The position numbers were made by a program, and so were the translations under genes. From Desulforamulus ferrireducens (GTDB lineage: Bacteria > Bacillota > Desulfotomaculia > Desulfotomaculales > Desulfotomaculaceae), in assembly GCF_002005145.1 (NCBI RefSeq), contig NZ_CP019698.1, positions 992,001 to 1,056,000 on the forward strand: 64,000 bases of DNA, given 5' to 3'. Under the pieces are notes generated by a model, which was not told where the DNA came from, made no database searches, and saw only the letters and a list, made by a program, of their open reading frames with translations. Position 1 is the stretch's first letter. Every line of letters begins with the position of its first letter. Shown here piece by piece: positions 45,449 to 53,932 of the stretch.

Positions 45449-46264
45449 ATGGCTAAAGGTGTATTAGTTGATATAACCAGATGTATGGGCTGCAAGGCTT
45501 GCCAAGTGGCCTGTAAGCAATGGAATGATCTACCCTCCAGCAATCCGGAATTTAAAGATGGTTTAACCAGCCCGCCGGAGATGGATGGCTATAACTACAC
45601 CACAGTTTTCATTGAAGTGGTGGAGGATAAAAAGAATAACGACTATACCATAAGATCGGCCAAGCGCCAGTGCATGCACTGTGAACATCCGGCCTGCGCG
45701 TCGGCTTGTTTTGCCAAAGCGTTACAAAGGGATCCCAAAACTGGTGCGGTGGTTTACTATCCTCACCTGTGTGTGGGTTGCCGGTACTGTATGCTGGCCT
45801 GTCCCTTTGATATTCCAAAGTACGAGTGGGATAAACAATTCCCCTTGGTGGCTAAGTGCCAATTCTGTTTTGACCCAAAGGGTAAGTATGACCGTTTGGG
45901 CTATGGTCTGAAACCTGCCTGTGTGGATACCTGCCCCACCGGTGCCCTTAAGTTCGGTGAGCGGGATGAACTGTTAAAGGAAGCCTGGCAGCGTATTAAC
46001 AGTGACCCTAAGTATATTAAGCATGTCATGGGCGAAAAGGAAGCCGGTGGCACAGCCTGGCTGTATATTTCTGACGTACCCTTTACAACCTTTGGTTTCC
46101 GTCCCAACCTGGGTACCCAGCCGTTACCGGAGTATTCCCACAACTTCCTCAAATGGACACCCATTATTGCGGTGGGTTGGGGTACTTTACTGACGGTGTT
46201 GTACCACTACACCAAGCGTCGTCAAAAGGTTGCCTCTGAAAGCAACAAAGACGTTCACATGTAG
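45449..46264 (+). CDS. fdnH: Formate dehydrogenase iron-sulfur subunit, membrane-anchored
   Basis: 271 residues. Four [4Fe-4S] clusters in the DmsB/FdnH pattern: CMGCKACQVACKQW, CMHCEHPACASACFAKAL, CVGCRYCMLACPFDIP, CFDPKG...CVDTCPTGAL. A C-terminal membrane helix (about residues 233-250) anchors it. Links fdnG to the quinone-side subunit. GGGGGTG precedes the ATG. Confidence 0.95.
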   Translation: MAKGVLVDITRCMGCKACQVACKQWNDLPSSNPEFKDGLTSPPEMDGYNYTTVFIEVVEDKKNNDYTIRSAKRQCMHCEHPACASACFAKALQRDPKTGAVVYYPHLCVGCRYCMLACPFDIPKYEWDKQFPLVAKCQFCFDPKGKYDRLGYGLKPACVDTCPTGALKFGERDELLKEAWQRINSDPKYIKHVMGEKEAGGTAWLYISDVPFTTFGFRPNLGTQPLPEYSHNFLKWTPIIAVGWGTLLTVLYHYTKRRQKVASESNKDVHM

Positions 46265-46296
46265 TGGACGGAAAAAGGGGATAGGGGGGAAAAATA

Positions 46297-47463
46297 ATGT
46301 CAGCAAATAAAGGATTACTCAAAGAAATTGCGGAATATAAGTGGAGGTTTACCATGACCACCACCCGCAAGATATTATTAATGCTGGCCGGCCTGGGTGT
46401 TGCCTGTATGATCTTCCGTTTGGCCACAGGCTTAGGTATGGCCACCAACTTAAACGATAAATGGCCCTGGGGCCTGTGGATTGGTCTTGACGTACTGACA
46501 GGTGTGGCCTTAGCCGGTGGTGGCTACGGCACCGCCATCATTGTCCATGTGCTGCATCGGGGTAAGTATCACCCCATTGCCCGCAGTGCCATGTTAACCT
46601 CATTACTGGGTTATCTATTAGTAATGGCAGGTCTGTTTATGGATATCGGCCAATGGTTTAATTTCTGGCGGCCTTTCGTATCCTGGGGACATACCTCTGT
46701 ATTGTTTGAAGTCTTCTGGTGCGTTTCTTGCTATACCACCGTACAGGTACTGGAATTTGGCGAAATCCTCACTGAAAAGGTTGGTACCAAGTATCATAAC
46801 GCCTTTAAAAAGGCTTTACCTGTACTCATGATTGTGGGTATTGTTTTCCCCACCCTGCACCAATCCTCTTTGGGTGCCTTGTATTTAATTATGGTGGATA
46901 AACTGTACCCCCTGTGGTGGTCACCTTACCTGGGTTTGTTCTTTTTAATATCCTCTTTCTTTGTCGGACCGGCCATGATTTGTGTGGAAACCGGCCTGGC
47001 TGGCAGAGCCTTTAAGCACGAAGTTCCTATCCATGTACTGCGGGGCTTGGTGAGGATTTCCGGTGTCTTCATGGTTCTTTATCTGGCACTGAAGATCTAC
47101 GATCTAAGTAACCGTGGTGTATTTAACCTTGTCTTCAAGGGTAACCTGGAAGGAAATATGTTTGTATTAGAACTACTCCTGGGTGTGATTATCCCGATCA
47201 TTATTGCCTTCAGCAGCATGAGCAGTACCCGCAAGGGACTGATCACCTTTGGTGTACTGGTGAGCGGCGGCTTAATTCTCAACCGGATGAATGTAGTATT
47301 TACCGGTATGTCCGCATCCCTTGGAGGCTGGTACTTCCCCTCCATTATGGAATGGGCAGTTAGTATCGGTTTGATATCTATCGGTGTTCTGGCTTACTGC
47401 TTTATTGCTGAGAACTTTAATATTCTCGATCATGATGAACACCATCATAAAGCCACTGCTTAA
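46297..47463 (+). CDS. NrfD/HybB-type membrane subunit of formate dehydrogenase
   Basis: 388 residues, about ten membrane helices. NrfD/PsrC family segment WPWGLWIGLDVLTGVALAGGGYGTAIIVHVLH is clear. It replaces the cytochrome-b FdnI of enterobacteria and would transfer electrons to menaquinone without haem. Ends with a His-rich HDEHHHKATA tail. Starts 33 bases after fdnH. Confidence 0.9.
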   Translation: MSANKGLLKEIAEYKWRFTMTTTRKILLMLAGLGVACMIFRLATGLGMATNLNDKWPWGLWIGLDVLTGVALAGGGYGTAIIVHVLHRGKYHPIARSAMLTSLLGYLLVMAGLFMDIGQWFNFWRPFVSWGHTSVLFEVFWCVSCYTTVQVLEFGEILTEKVGTKYHNAFKKALPVLMIVGIVFPTLHQSSLGALYLIMVDKLYPLWWSPYLGLFFLISSFFVGPAMICVETGLAGRAFKHEVPIHVLRGLVRISGVFMVLYLALKIYDLSNRGVFNLVFKGNLEGNMFVLELLLGVIIPIIIAFSSMSSTRKGLITFGVLVSGGLILNRMNVVFTGMSASLGGWYFPSIMEWAVSIGLISIGVLAYCFIAENFNILDHDEHHHKATA

Positions 47464-47487
47464 GGCGGTGCCAAAGGAGCTGCTCTA

Positions 47488-48300
47488 ATGGAAATAAGGA
47501 ATAATAATGACCGGCTGGCAAACTTTTACCTGGAGATAATGGATTTAGAAAATGATGTAGCATCATTAGAGTGTAGCCTTACTCTAGATTCCGAACTGCT
47601 GAAACGGTGGGAGCAGGGGGAAGCAGCTTTAGCCTTGGCTGCTCCCACCTTGGATGCATTAAAGATGTTTCAACATTTTTCTGCTGTGGCCCTGGCCTGC
47701 CTAAAGTGGCAGGCCGGACCACGACCTGTTGCAGAGGCCTTCATTAAGGCCCTGCAGGAGATGGACAAGCCAGCTCAGGAAGATTTTATTAATGCCTTAT
47801 TTAAGGTGAACGGTCATAAAACATATTGGGCTAAAAAATTAAGTATTTCTGTGGAATTATTGGACTTTTTAGGCCAAGCCACCTTTAAACCCCTGTTAAA
47901 GAAGTACAGCGAAACAGTGGTTAAACAACTGCCCATGGATGATTGGACCTATGGCCATTGCCCGGTTTGTGGTGATCAACCCATACTGGCTAAACTAACC
48001 GGCAAAGAAGGCTATCGCAAGCTATTCTGTGGCCGCTGTGAAACGGAATGGCGTTATAAAAGAATTGGCTGTCCCTATTGCCAAGAGGAGAATGCTTCCC
48101 ATACTTCCTTTATTACCCTGGATGATCATAAGCAGTATCGTGTTTATCTTTGTGACCGTTGCAAAAGCTATCTAAAGACAGTTGATGAGCGGGTATGTGG
48201 GGAAGTAGATCTGTTTTGTGAGGATTTAGCCACTGCTGAATTAGACAAACTGGCCCAGGCTGAGGGGTATCAGCGGGGTGACAAACGGCAGCAGGTTTGA
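47488..48300 (+). CDS. fdhE: Formate dehydrogenase accessory protein FdhE
   Basis: 270 residues. Rubredoxin-like zinc/iron motifs: HCPVCGDQP, LFCGRCETEW, GCPYCQEEN and LCDRCKSYLKTVDE (residues about 155-235). FdhE is needed for assembly of Tat-exported formate dehydrogenases in E. coli. Overlap with the upstream part of tatC is avoided by the tatC GTG start at 48338. Confidence 0.93.
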   Translation: MEIRNNNDRLANFYLEIMDLENDVASLECSLTLDSELLKRWEQGEAALALAAPTLDALKMFQHFSAVALACLKWQAGPRPVAEAFIKALQEMDKPAQEDFINALFKVNGHKTYWAKKLSISVELLDFLGQATFKPLLKKYSETVVKQLPMDDWTYGHCPVCGDQPILAKLTGKEGYRKLFCGRCETEWRYKRIGCPYCQEENASHTSFITLDDHKQYRVYLCDRCKSYLKTVDERVCGEVDLFCEDLATAELDKLAQAEGYQRGDKRQQV

Positions 48301-48337
48301 TACAGAGGCTACTTGCAGAGCAGAAGGGGGTAATCTT

Positions 48338-49153
48338 GTGGTAGAAGAAAAGGATCAGACTATGATGGAGCACCTGGAGGAACTCCGCCGGGTGCTAATC
48401 ATCTCTTTAATTGCTACTATCATCATGTCAGGTGTTTGCTGGTTTTTCAGCGATCGCATTATGGAAATTATTTTAAAGCCGGTGCTAGACTCTGGCAACA
48501 AGATGCATTACATAGGCATCATGGAAGCACTGATAACCAAAATCAAGGTCTCGATTTTCCTTGGCTTCCTTACTGCCTTACCAATAATACTCTGGCAGTT
48601 TTGGTCCTTTATTATGCCGGCGCTGCGCAAGGTGGAGAAAATATACTTCACCATCTTTGTGGTAGTATCCTACATATTTTTTATCGGTGGCATCCTATTT
48701 GCTTTCTATACCGTATTTAATATTGGGGTCAAGTTTTTACTTCACTTCGGTGGGGAAGAACTTATTCCCATGTTAACCATTGGCAATTATATTTCCTTTG
48801 CTATGATGTTTATCCTGCCCTTTGGTGTTGTATTTGAGCTGCCCTTGGCGGTATTCCTCTTAGCCCAGTTGGGTGTAATTGATTACCAGTGGATGGTCAA
48901 AAAGAGAAAAATGGCCATTCTTGTCTCTGTGGTCACCGGTGCAGTGTTAGTACCATCACCGGATATTATCACCCCATTAATGATGGCAACACCAATGTAT
49001 TTATTGTTTGAAATAAGTGCTTCCATCGTTAAACTCGTGGAATGGTTGAAAAAGAGGAAGGCAAAACGGCAAGCCCAGGAAGAGGCTAAGAAACAAATGG
49101 AAGAAGAAAGTAACGTTACTCAGGCAGAAGAAGAAAACAAAGGTAACGATTAA
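48338..49153 (+). CDS. tatC: Sec-independent translocase subunit TatC
   Basis: 271 residues from GTG 48338 (AAGGGGG seven bases upstream; a longer frame to 48278 overlaps fdhE). Six membrane helices with MMEHLEELRRVLIISL (TatC start) and FGVVFELPLAVFLLAQLG. The C-terminus has a charged coiled tail (KKRKAKRQAQEEAKKQMEEES). TatC recognises the twin-arginine signal of FdnG. The operon therefore carries its own Tat pair. Confidence 0.95.
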   Translation: MVEEKDQTMMEHLEELRRVLIISLIATIIMSGVCWFFSDRIMEIILKPVLDSGNKMHYIGIMEALITKIKVSIFLGFLTALPIILWQFWSFIMPALRKVEKIYFTIFVVVSYIFFIGGILFAFYTVFNIGVKFLLHFGGEELIPMLTIGNYISFAMMFILPFGVVFELPLAVFLLAQLGVIDYQWMVKKRKMAILVSVVTGAVLVPSPDIITPLMMATPMYLLFEISASIVKLVEWLKKRKAKRQAQEEAKKQMEEESNVTQAEEENKGND

Positions 49154-49190
49154 AAATAAATATTATACTTTACTTTGAAACTTTACTTTT

Positions 49191-49221
49191 GACCGGCTTG
49201 GAGGAGCCGGTCTTTTTATTT
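49191..49221 (+). terminator. Terminator after tatC
   Basis: GACCGGCT and AGCCGGTC form a perfect 8-bp stem, followed by TTTTTATTT. Confidence 0.88.
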
Positions 49222-49522
49222 AAGGATTAAGCTGGTGTCAGATAATTGGACGACAACACTGATGCATAATTATGTAAATGTCAAAAATCTGTACAGACTA
49301 CCTTGCAGGTATTTTTTTAAAAACTGTAGAAAATTAAAAAATAAACATATGTACAGTAACTGACACATTTTGTTTAAACAAGGAGGGGAGTGGCTGTAAA
49401 GATAAAAAATGTAAGACATGACCAAAGTTTTGTTAGTAAATCAGAAAGTCATTCAGAATTTGCCAGGGCAAACTGCGCCCACAGAAAATGGCGCAAGACC
49501 AGTTTTCTAAGGAGGTTTATTA
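49222..49522. other. Leader region of the NSS transporter gene
   Basis: No convincing gene. It holds a perfect 12-bp palindrome TTGTTTAAACAA (49370-49381), two GTACAG words about 60 bases apart and, upstream of them, a short 5-bp hairpin with T-run (about 49302-49318). These may be an operator or attenuator. Confidence 0.35.
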
Positions 49523-51031
49523 ATGGGACAACGTGAACAGTGGGGAACCAGATTTGGTTTTATTATGGCGGCGGTTGGTTCTGCCGTAGGTTTAGGCAAC
49601 ATCTGGCGCTTCCCCTATATGGCTGCTGATAACGGCGGCGGAATTTTCTTTCTTTGCTATTTATTTGCACTCTTAACTGCCGGTATTCCCATCATGATTT
49701 TGGAATTTGGTATGGGACATAAATATCGTGGCAGTGCTCCCCTCACCTTTTTCAGAATCAACCCTAAATGGGAATGGCTGGGTTGGTGGCAGGTACTGGT
49801 TTGCTTCTTTATTTCGGTTTATTATGTGGTAGTTATTGCCTGGTCTTTATCCTATGTAATGTTTTCAATTAATCAAGCCTGGGGAGATGCACCGAAGGAC
49901 TTTTTCTTTGGTAACTTTTTACAACTTACCTCCGGTCCCTTTGAATTAGGCGGTATCAATACCCAGATTTTACTACCCCTGGCCCTGGCATGGATTGTTG
50001 CCTTTGTTTCCATTTATACAGGTGTAAAGTCTGGTATTGAACGGGTAGCTAAACTTCTAATTCCTATTTTATTCTTTATGGTTGTATTTATCGTTATCCG
50101 TGGCGTCACATTACCTGGTGCCGCAGCAGGTCTGAACTTCCTGTTTGAACCTGACTTTAGCAGGATTTTCGACTACAAGGTGTGGACTGCCGCCTACGGC
50201 CAGATTTTCTTTGACCTGAGTATTTGTTTTGCCATTATGATTACTTATTCCAGTTATCTACCTAAGAAGTCTGATGTTGTTAATAACGCCTTTACCACTT
50301 GCTTAACCAACTGCAGCTTCAGCCTCTTAGCTGGTATGGCAGTATTTAGTATTTTAGGACATATGGCCTTTACCCAGGGAGTAGCAGTGGAAGATGTTGC
50401 CACCGCAGGTGTCGGTTTGGCCTTCATCACCTTCCCGGCAGCTATTAGTACCTTAGGAAGTGCAGCACCCCTCTTTGGCATTTTGTTCTTCCTGGCACTG
50501 GCCTTTGCTGGTATTACTTCCCTAATCTCCATTAATGAAGCAGCCATTGCCTCTATCATGGATAAGTTTGAAATGGGACGTAAAAAGGCCACCATTATGT
50601 ATACTGGAACAGCTGCCGTCTGCAGTCTGTTATTTGCCACCGGTGCCGGTCTCTATATCTTAGATATTGTGGATCACTTCACCAACAACTTTGGTATTGT
50701 CTTTGGGGGCCTTATCCAGGTGCTCTTAATGGGCTGGTTGTTTAACTTGAATACCATCAAGGATCACGTTAACCCAATCTCTGATTTCAAGGTTGGCAAT
50801 TGGTGGATATTCTCTATTAAAGTAATTACTCCTTTAGTGGCTGGCTACACCGGTATTATGACCTTAATCAACGATATCAAAACTCCCTACGCGGGGTATC
50901 CCCAGGATGCGTTGTTCTGGATGGGTTGGTGTGTGCTAATTGTCATTGTAGTAGGTGGCGTACTGATGGCTTCCCGTAAGTGGAAAGATGAACAGACCCT
51001 TGTTAAAGGAGGGGTTTCTTTTGACAAGTAG
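49523..51031 (+). CDS. Sodium:neurotransmitter symporter (NSS) family transporter
   Basis: 502 residues, about twelve membrane helices. First helix GFIMAAVGSAVGLGNIWRFPYMAADNGGG holds the sodium/substrate unwound motif of the LeuT family. Such bacterial carriers take up amino acids with sodium. A 32-residue MetS-like gene overlaps its end, as in the Corynebacterium MetPS methionine/alanine system. Good SD (AAGGAGGT) before the ATG. Substrate unknown. Confidence 0.93.
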   Translation: MGQREQWGTRFGFIMAAVGSAVGLGNIWRFPYMAADNGGGIFFLCYLFALLTAGIPIMILEFGMGHKYRGSAPLTFFRINPKWEWLGWWQVLVCFFISVYYVVVIAWSLSYVMFSINQAWGDAPKDFFFGNFLQLTSGPFELGGINTQILLPLALAWIVAFVSIYTGVKSGIERVAKLLIPILFFMVVFIVIRGVTLPGAAAGLNFLFEPDFSRIFDYKVWTAAYGQIFFDLSICFAIMITYSSYLPKKSDVVNNAFTTCLTNCSFSLLAGMAVFSILGHMAFTQGVAVEDVATAGVGLAFITFPAAISTLGSAAPLFGILFFLALAFAGITSLISINEAAIASIMDKFEMGRKKATIMYTGTAAVCSLLFATGAGLYILDIVDHFTNNFGIVFGGLIQVLLMGWLFNLNTIKDHVNPISDFKVGNWWIFSIKVITPLVAGYTGIMTLINDIKTPYAGYPQDALFWMGWCVLIVIVVGGVLMASRKWKDEQTLVKGGVSFDK

Positions 51032-51119
51032 TGCTATTTTTATGATGGTGTTGGCTATGATTTTACTTTGGGGCGGAGCAGCCTACTGTATGTCCGTAGC
51101 CATGAAAAAGAAATTCTAA
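51021..51119 (+). CDS. MetS-like small subunit of the NSS transporter
   Basis: 32 residues starting with TTG, overlapping the transporter stop by 11 bases, with AAAGGAGGGG six bases upstream. One membrane helix (SAIFMMVLAMILLWGGAAYCMSV) followed by a basic MKKKF end. MetS-family proteins are about this size, accompany NSS carriers and carry this SAI..M...M...WGG pattern; MetS is required with MetP for uptake in Corynebacterium. Confidence 0.82.
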   Translation: MTSSAIFMMVLAMILLWGGAAYCMSVAMKKKF

Positions 51120-51126
51120 AACCAGG

Positions 51127-51168
51127 GAAGTGTCGCGAAACTACGGTTTTGCGGCACTTCTGTTTTTT
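51127..51168 (+). terminator. GTGTCGC/GCGGCAC-type terminator; left end of the 51.2 kb repeat element
   Basis: GAAGTGTCGC pairs with GCGGCACTTC around an AT-rich loop containing AACTACG; TGTTTTTT follows. Confidence 0.85.
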
Positions 51169-51394
51169 GGGGCCATTAGCTTTTGGTCGTCAGCTTTTGG
51201 CCATCGGCCTTCAGCCCTCGGCAGTCGGTTAAAATATTGGCCATTGGCCTTTGGCTGTTAGCCATTGGCTTAGTTAGATTAAACACCATAGGGAGGTTCT
51301 AAAAAAGCCAATGCCAAAGGCTAAAGGCCAAAAAGCCGAAGGCCGACGGCCGATAGCCGACAGCCGATCACATCATCCCTATATTGTGCAGCAG
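51127..51394. repeat. Palindromic heptamer-arm element (copy B)
   Basis: Left arm 51171-51270 and right arm 51305-51368 use 7-base words GGCCATT, GGCCTTT, GGCTGTT and complements, so the RNA can fold into one long imperfect hairpin. The loop is only ACCATAG between TTAAAC and GGAGGTTCTAAAAAAGCC. The right flank CACATCATCCCTATATTG matches copy A. It fills most of the gap between the MetS-like gene and the NuoE-like gene. Confidence 0.8.
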
Positions 51395-51451
51395 CTTTCT
51401 AAAATTGCCGCATGAAGAAGGATGGTACTTTTCCAAGAAAAATAGTACAAT

Positions 51452-51964
51452 ATGTCAATGAGAAATCTTATGGAGGTGTCATCCCTGGACAAAGACCTCT
51501 TACAAGAAAAAGACCGGCAATTAAAGTTGGAAGAACTGTTGACTAAGTATCAGAATACCCCCGGAGCCTTGATTCCGGTACTACAGCAGGCTCAGGAGAT
51601 ATATGGTTATTTATCCCCGGAACTAATACGCACCATTTCCTCAAGACTACGCATACCCGCCTCCCGCACCTATGGTGTGGCGACCTTTTACTCGCAATTT
51701 CACTTACAACCCAGGGGACGACATATAATTAAGGTTTGCCAGGGAACCGCCTGTCACGTAAGGGGTGGCAGTAAGGTAATGGAAGCCTTAAAAAGTTATC
51801 TTGGTGTCGGCGCTGGTGAAACTACAGCCGATTTAAAATTTACTTTAGAAACAGTGGCCTGCTTAGGGGCCTGCGGTTTGGCACCGGTAATGATGATTAA
51901 CGACCAAACAGAGGGACAACTAACACCGGCCAAGGCTTTACAAAAAATAAAGAGTTGTGACTAG
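51452..51964 (+). CDS. NuoE-like [2Fe-2S] subunit of NAD(P)-linked formate dehydrogenase
   Basis: Up to 170 residues. Thioredoxin-like ferredoxin of the 24-kDa complex I subunit: TYGVATFYSQFHLQPRG, then cluster ligands CQGTACHVRGG and CLGACGLAPVM. Passes electrons between the flavin subunit and the Fe-S chain. Start uncertain: ATGs at 51452, 51458 and 51470 have no ribosome site, while GGAGGTG (51472-51478) is six bases from an in-frame CTG at 51485, giving 159 residues. Operon with the next two genes. Confidence 0.9.
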   Translation: MSMRNLMEVSSLDKDLLQEKDRQLKLEELLTKYQNTPGALIPVLQQAQEIYGYLSPELIRTISSRLRIPASRTYGVATFYSQFHLQPRGRHIIKVCQGTACHVRGGSKVMEALKSYLGVGAGETTADLKFTLETVACLGACGLAPVMMINDQTEGQLTPAKALQKIKSCD

Positions 51965-51976
51965 GGGGGGAAGGGC

Positions 51977-53920
51977 ATGAGAAGTTTAATGGAGGCCTGC
52001 TGTCAGCTCTGTAACCATACACCGGCCACACCATGTTCTAAGTACCTTCTTTGCCGCACCGAGGGACCTTTATGCCATGACAACGACCAGTGCCGGCAAC
52101 AGCGGCAAAGATTTATCCGAGAAGTTATACTGCCCGATAACTCCAGAAGTCAAATCATTGTCTGTGGTGGCACCGGTTGTTCTTCCTCGGGATCAGCCAA
52201 TTTGGTGGATTTATTAAATCAGGAGATTAGCAAGCATGGCTTAGGGGACGTTGTGCAGGTGAAAAGAACCAGCTGTCACGGTTTTTGTGAGAATGGTCCT
52301 ATCCTGCACATTAAGCCCGCAGGAGTCTTTTATACCAAGGTCAAACCAGAGGATATTAAAGAGCTGGTAACCAGTCATTTGATTAATGGGCGTATAGTAG
52401 AGAGATTACTGTATCAAGATAACTCGGGTACGGTTTATCCCTATTTTTGGGATATTCCCTTTTATGCCGGCCAGACTCGCTTAATTTTAAGAAACTGCGG
52501 TCAAATTAATCCGGAGTCCATAGCTGATTATGTGGCTGTGGGAGGCTACCGCAGCCTGGTTAAGGTGCTGCAGCAAATGTCTCCAGATGAAGTGATTGAG
52601 GAGGTAACGCTATCCGGTCTCAGAGGACGGGGTGGGGCCGGTTTTCCCACCGGGCGAAAGTGGGCCTCGGCCCGTAAAGCACCGGGCGAGATAAAATATA
52701 TTATCTGTAATGCTGATGAAGGGGATCCCGGAGCCTTTATGGATCGTTCCTTGCTGGAGGGAGATCCCCACGCTGTGTTGGAAGGAATGCTCATTGCCGG
52801 CTATGCTGTGGGTTCCACCAGGGGCTATATCTATTGCCGGGCGGAATATCCCCTGGCTATCCAAAGACTAAAGATAGCCATTGGTCAGGCTAGGGAAGCC
52901 GGCCTTTTGGGTAGTAATATTTTAAATTCCGGGTTTGCCTTTGATATTGTGCTCAAAGAAGGTGCCGGTGCCTTTGTGTGCGGCGAGGGCACAGCCTTAC
53001 AGGCTTCCATTGAAGGCTTAAGGGGCATGCCCAGGGTAAAACCACCCCGTTCCACGGAAAAGGGACTGTGGGAAAAGCCCACGGTTTTAAATAATGTCGA
53101 GACTCTGGCCAATATTCCCTTTCTTATGCAAATGGGAGGGACAGCCTATGGTCAATTAGGTACGGCAAAATCCCCCGGTACCAAGATCTTTGCCTTAAGC
53201 GGTGCAGTAACCAACCCAGGACTGGTGGAAGTTCCCATGGGATTAACCCTTAGGGAGATTATCTTTGGCATTGGGGGAGGCATCCGTGACGGCAAAGGTT
53301 TTAAAGCAGTCCAACTGGGGGGGCCTTCCGGTGGTTGCCTGACGGAACAACACCTGGATCTGCCGGTGGATTTTGACTCCCTGGCCGGCGCGGGGGCGAC
53401 CATAGGTTCCGGTGGTATGGTGGTAATGGCTGAAGATACCTGTATGGTGGATGTGGCCCGCTTCTTTTTGGCCTTTACCCAGTCGGAATCCTGTGGCAAG
53501 TGTACACCCTGCCGGGAAGGTACCAAAAGGATGCTGGAAATTCTGGAGCGTATCTGCCAGGGGGAAGCGGAGTTAAAAGACCTGGAGGATTTGGAGAGGT
53601 TATGCCGGGTGGTCAAGAGCACTTCCCTTTGCGGATTGGGACAAGCCTGTCCCAACCCGGTAATATCTACTTTAAAATATTTTCGGTCGGAGTTTTTAGC
53701 CCATATTATAGAAAAACGCTGTCCTGCCGGAGTTTGTTCCTCCTTGGTAAAATACAGTATTGCTGCTAACTGCCGGGGCTGTGGTTTGTGCCGTAAGAAC
53801 TGCCCGGTGGGAGCCATTGAAGGTGAACGGCAACAGCCCCATACCATCGCAGAGGATAAGTGTATTAAATGCGGTGTCTGCCTGGCTCAATGCAAATTTG
53901 GGGCAGTCTTACGCCTATAG
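51977..53920 (+). CDS. NuoF-like flavin/NADH-binding subunit with Cys-rich N-terminus
   Basis: 647 residues. N-terminal 45 residues have seven cysteines (8, 9, 12, 20, 26, 33, 39), an uncommon addition. Then a [2Fe-2S] thioredoxin-like domain (CGGTGCSSSG... CHGFCENGP), the FMN/NADH domain (GRGGAGFPTGRKW, CNADEGDPGAFMDR, GAFVCGEGTAL), the 4Fe-4S motif ESCGKCTPCREGTKRM, and a C-terminal 2x[4Fe-4S] domain (CRGCGLCRKNCPVGAI, CIKCGVCLAQCKFGAV). This is the HymB/HydB type that reduces NAD(P)+. ATG with GGGGGGAAGG upstream. Confidence 0.93.
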   Translation: MRSLMEACCQLCNHTPATPCSKYLLCRTEGPLCHDNDQCRQQRQRFIREVILPDNSRSQIIVCGGTGCSSSGSANLVDLLNQEISKHGLGDVVQVKRTSCHGFCENGPILHIKPAGVFYTKVKPEDIKELVTSHLINGRIVERLLYQDNSGTVYPYFWDIPFYAGQTRLILRNCGQINPESIADYVAVGGYRSLVKVLQQMSPDEVIEEVTLSGLRGRGGAGFPTGRKWASARKAPGEIKYIICNADEGDPGAFMDRSLLEGDPHAVLEGMLIAGYAVGSTRGYIYCRAEYPLAIQRLKIAIGQAREAGLLGSNILNSGFAFDIVLKEGAGAFVCGEGTALQASIEGLRGMPRVKPPRSTEKGLWEKPTVLNNVETLANIPFLMQMGGTAYGQLGTAKSPGTKIFALSGAVTNPGLVEVPMGLTLREIIFGIGGGIRDGKGFKAVQLGGPSGGCLTEQHLDLPVDFDSLAGAGATIGSGGMVVMAEDTCMVDVARFFLAFTQSESCGKCTPCREGTKRMLEILERICQGEAELKDLEDLERLCRVVKSTSLCGLGQACPNPVISTLKYFRSEFLAHIIEKRCPAGVCSSLVKYSIAANCRGCGLCRKNCPVGAIEGERQQPHTIAEDKCIKCGVCLAQCKFGAVLRL

Positions 53921-53932
53921 GAGGTGAAGCAG

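Noticed and set aside
49390-49538. 50-codon frame starting GTG before the NSS gene
   Set aside because: SD-to-start spacing is only three bases and the frame runs into the NSS start; no family likeness.
53152-53847. 231-residue minus-strand frame within the NuoF-like gene
   Set aside because: Shadow of a strongly conserved + gene, without a ribosome site.
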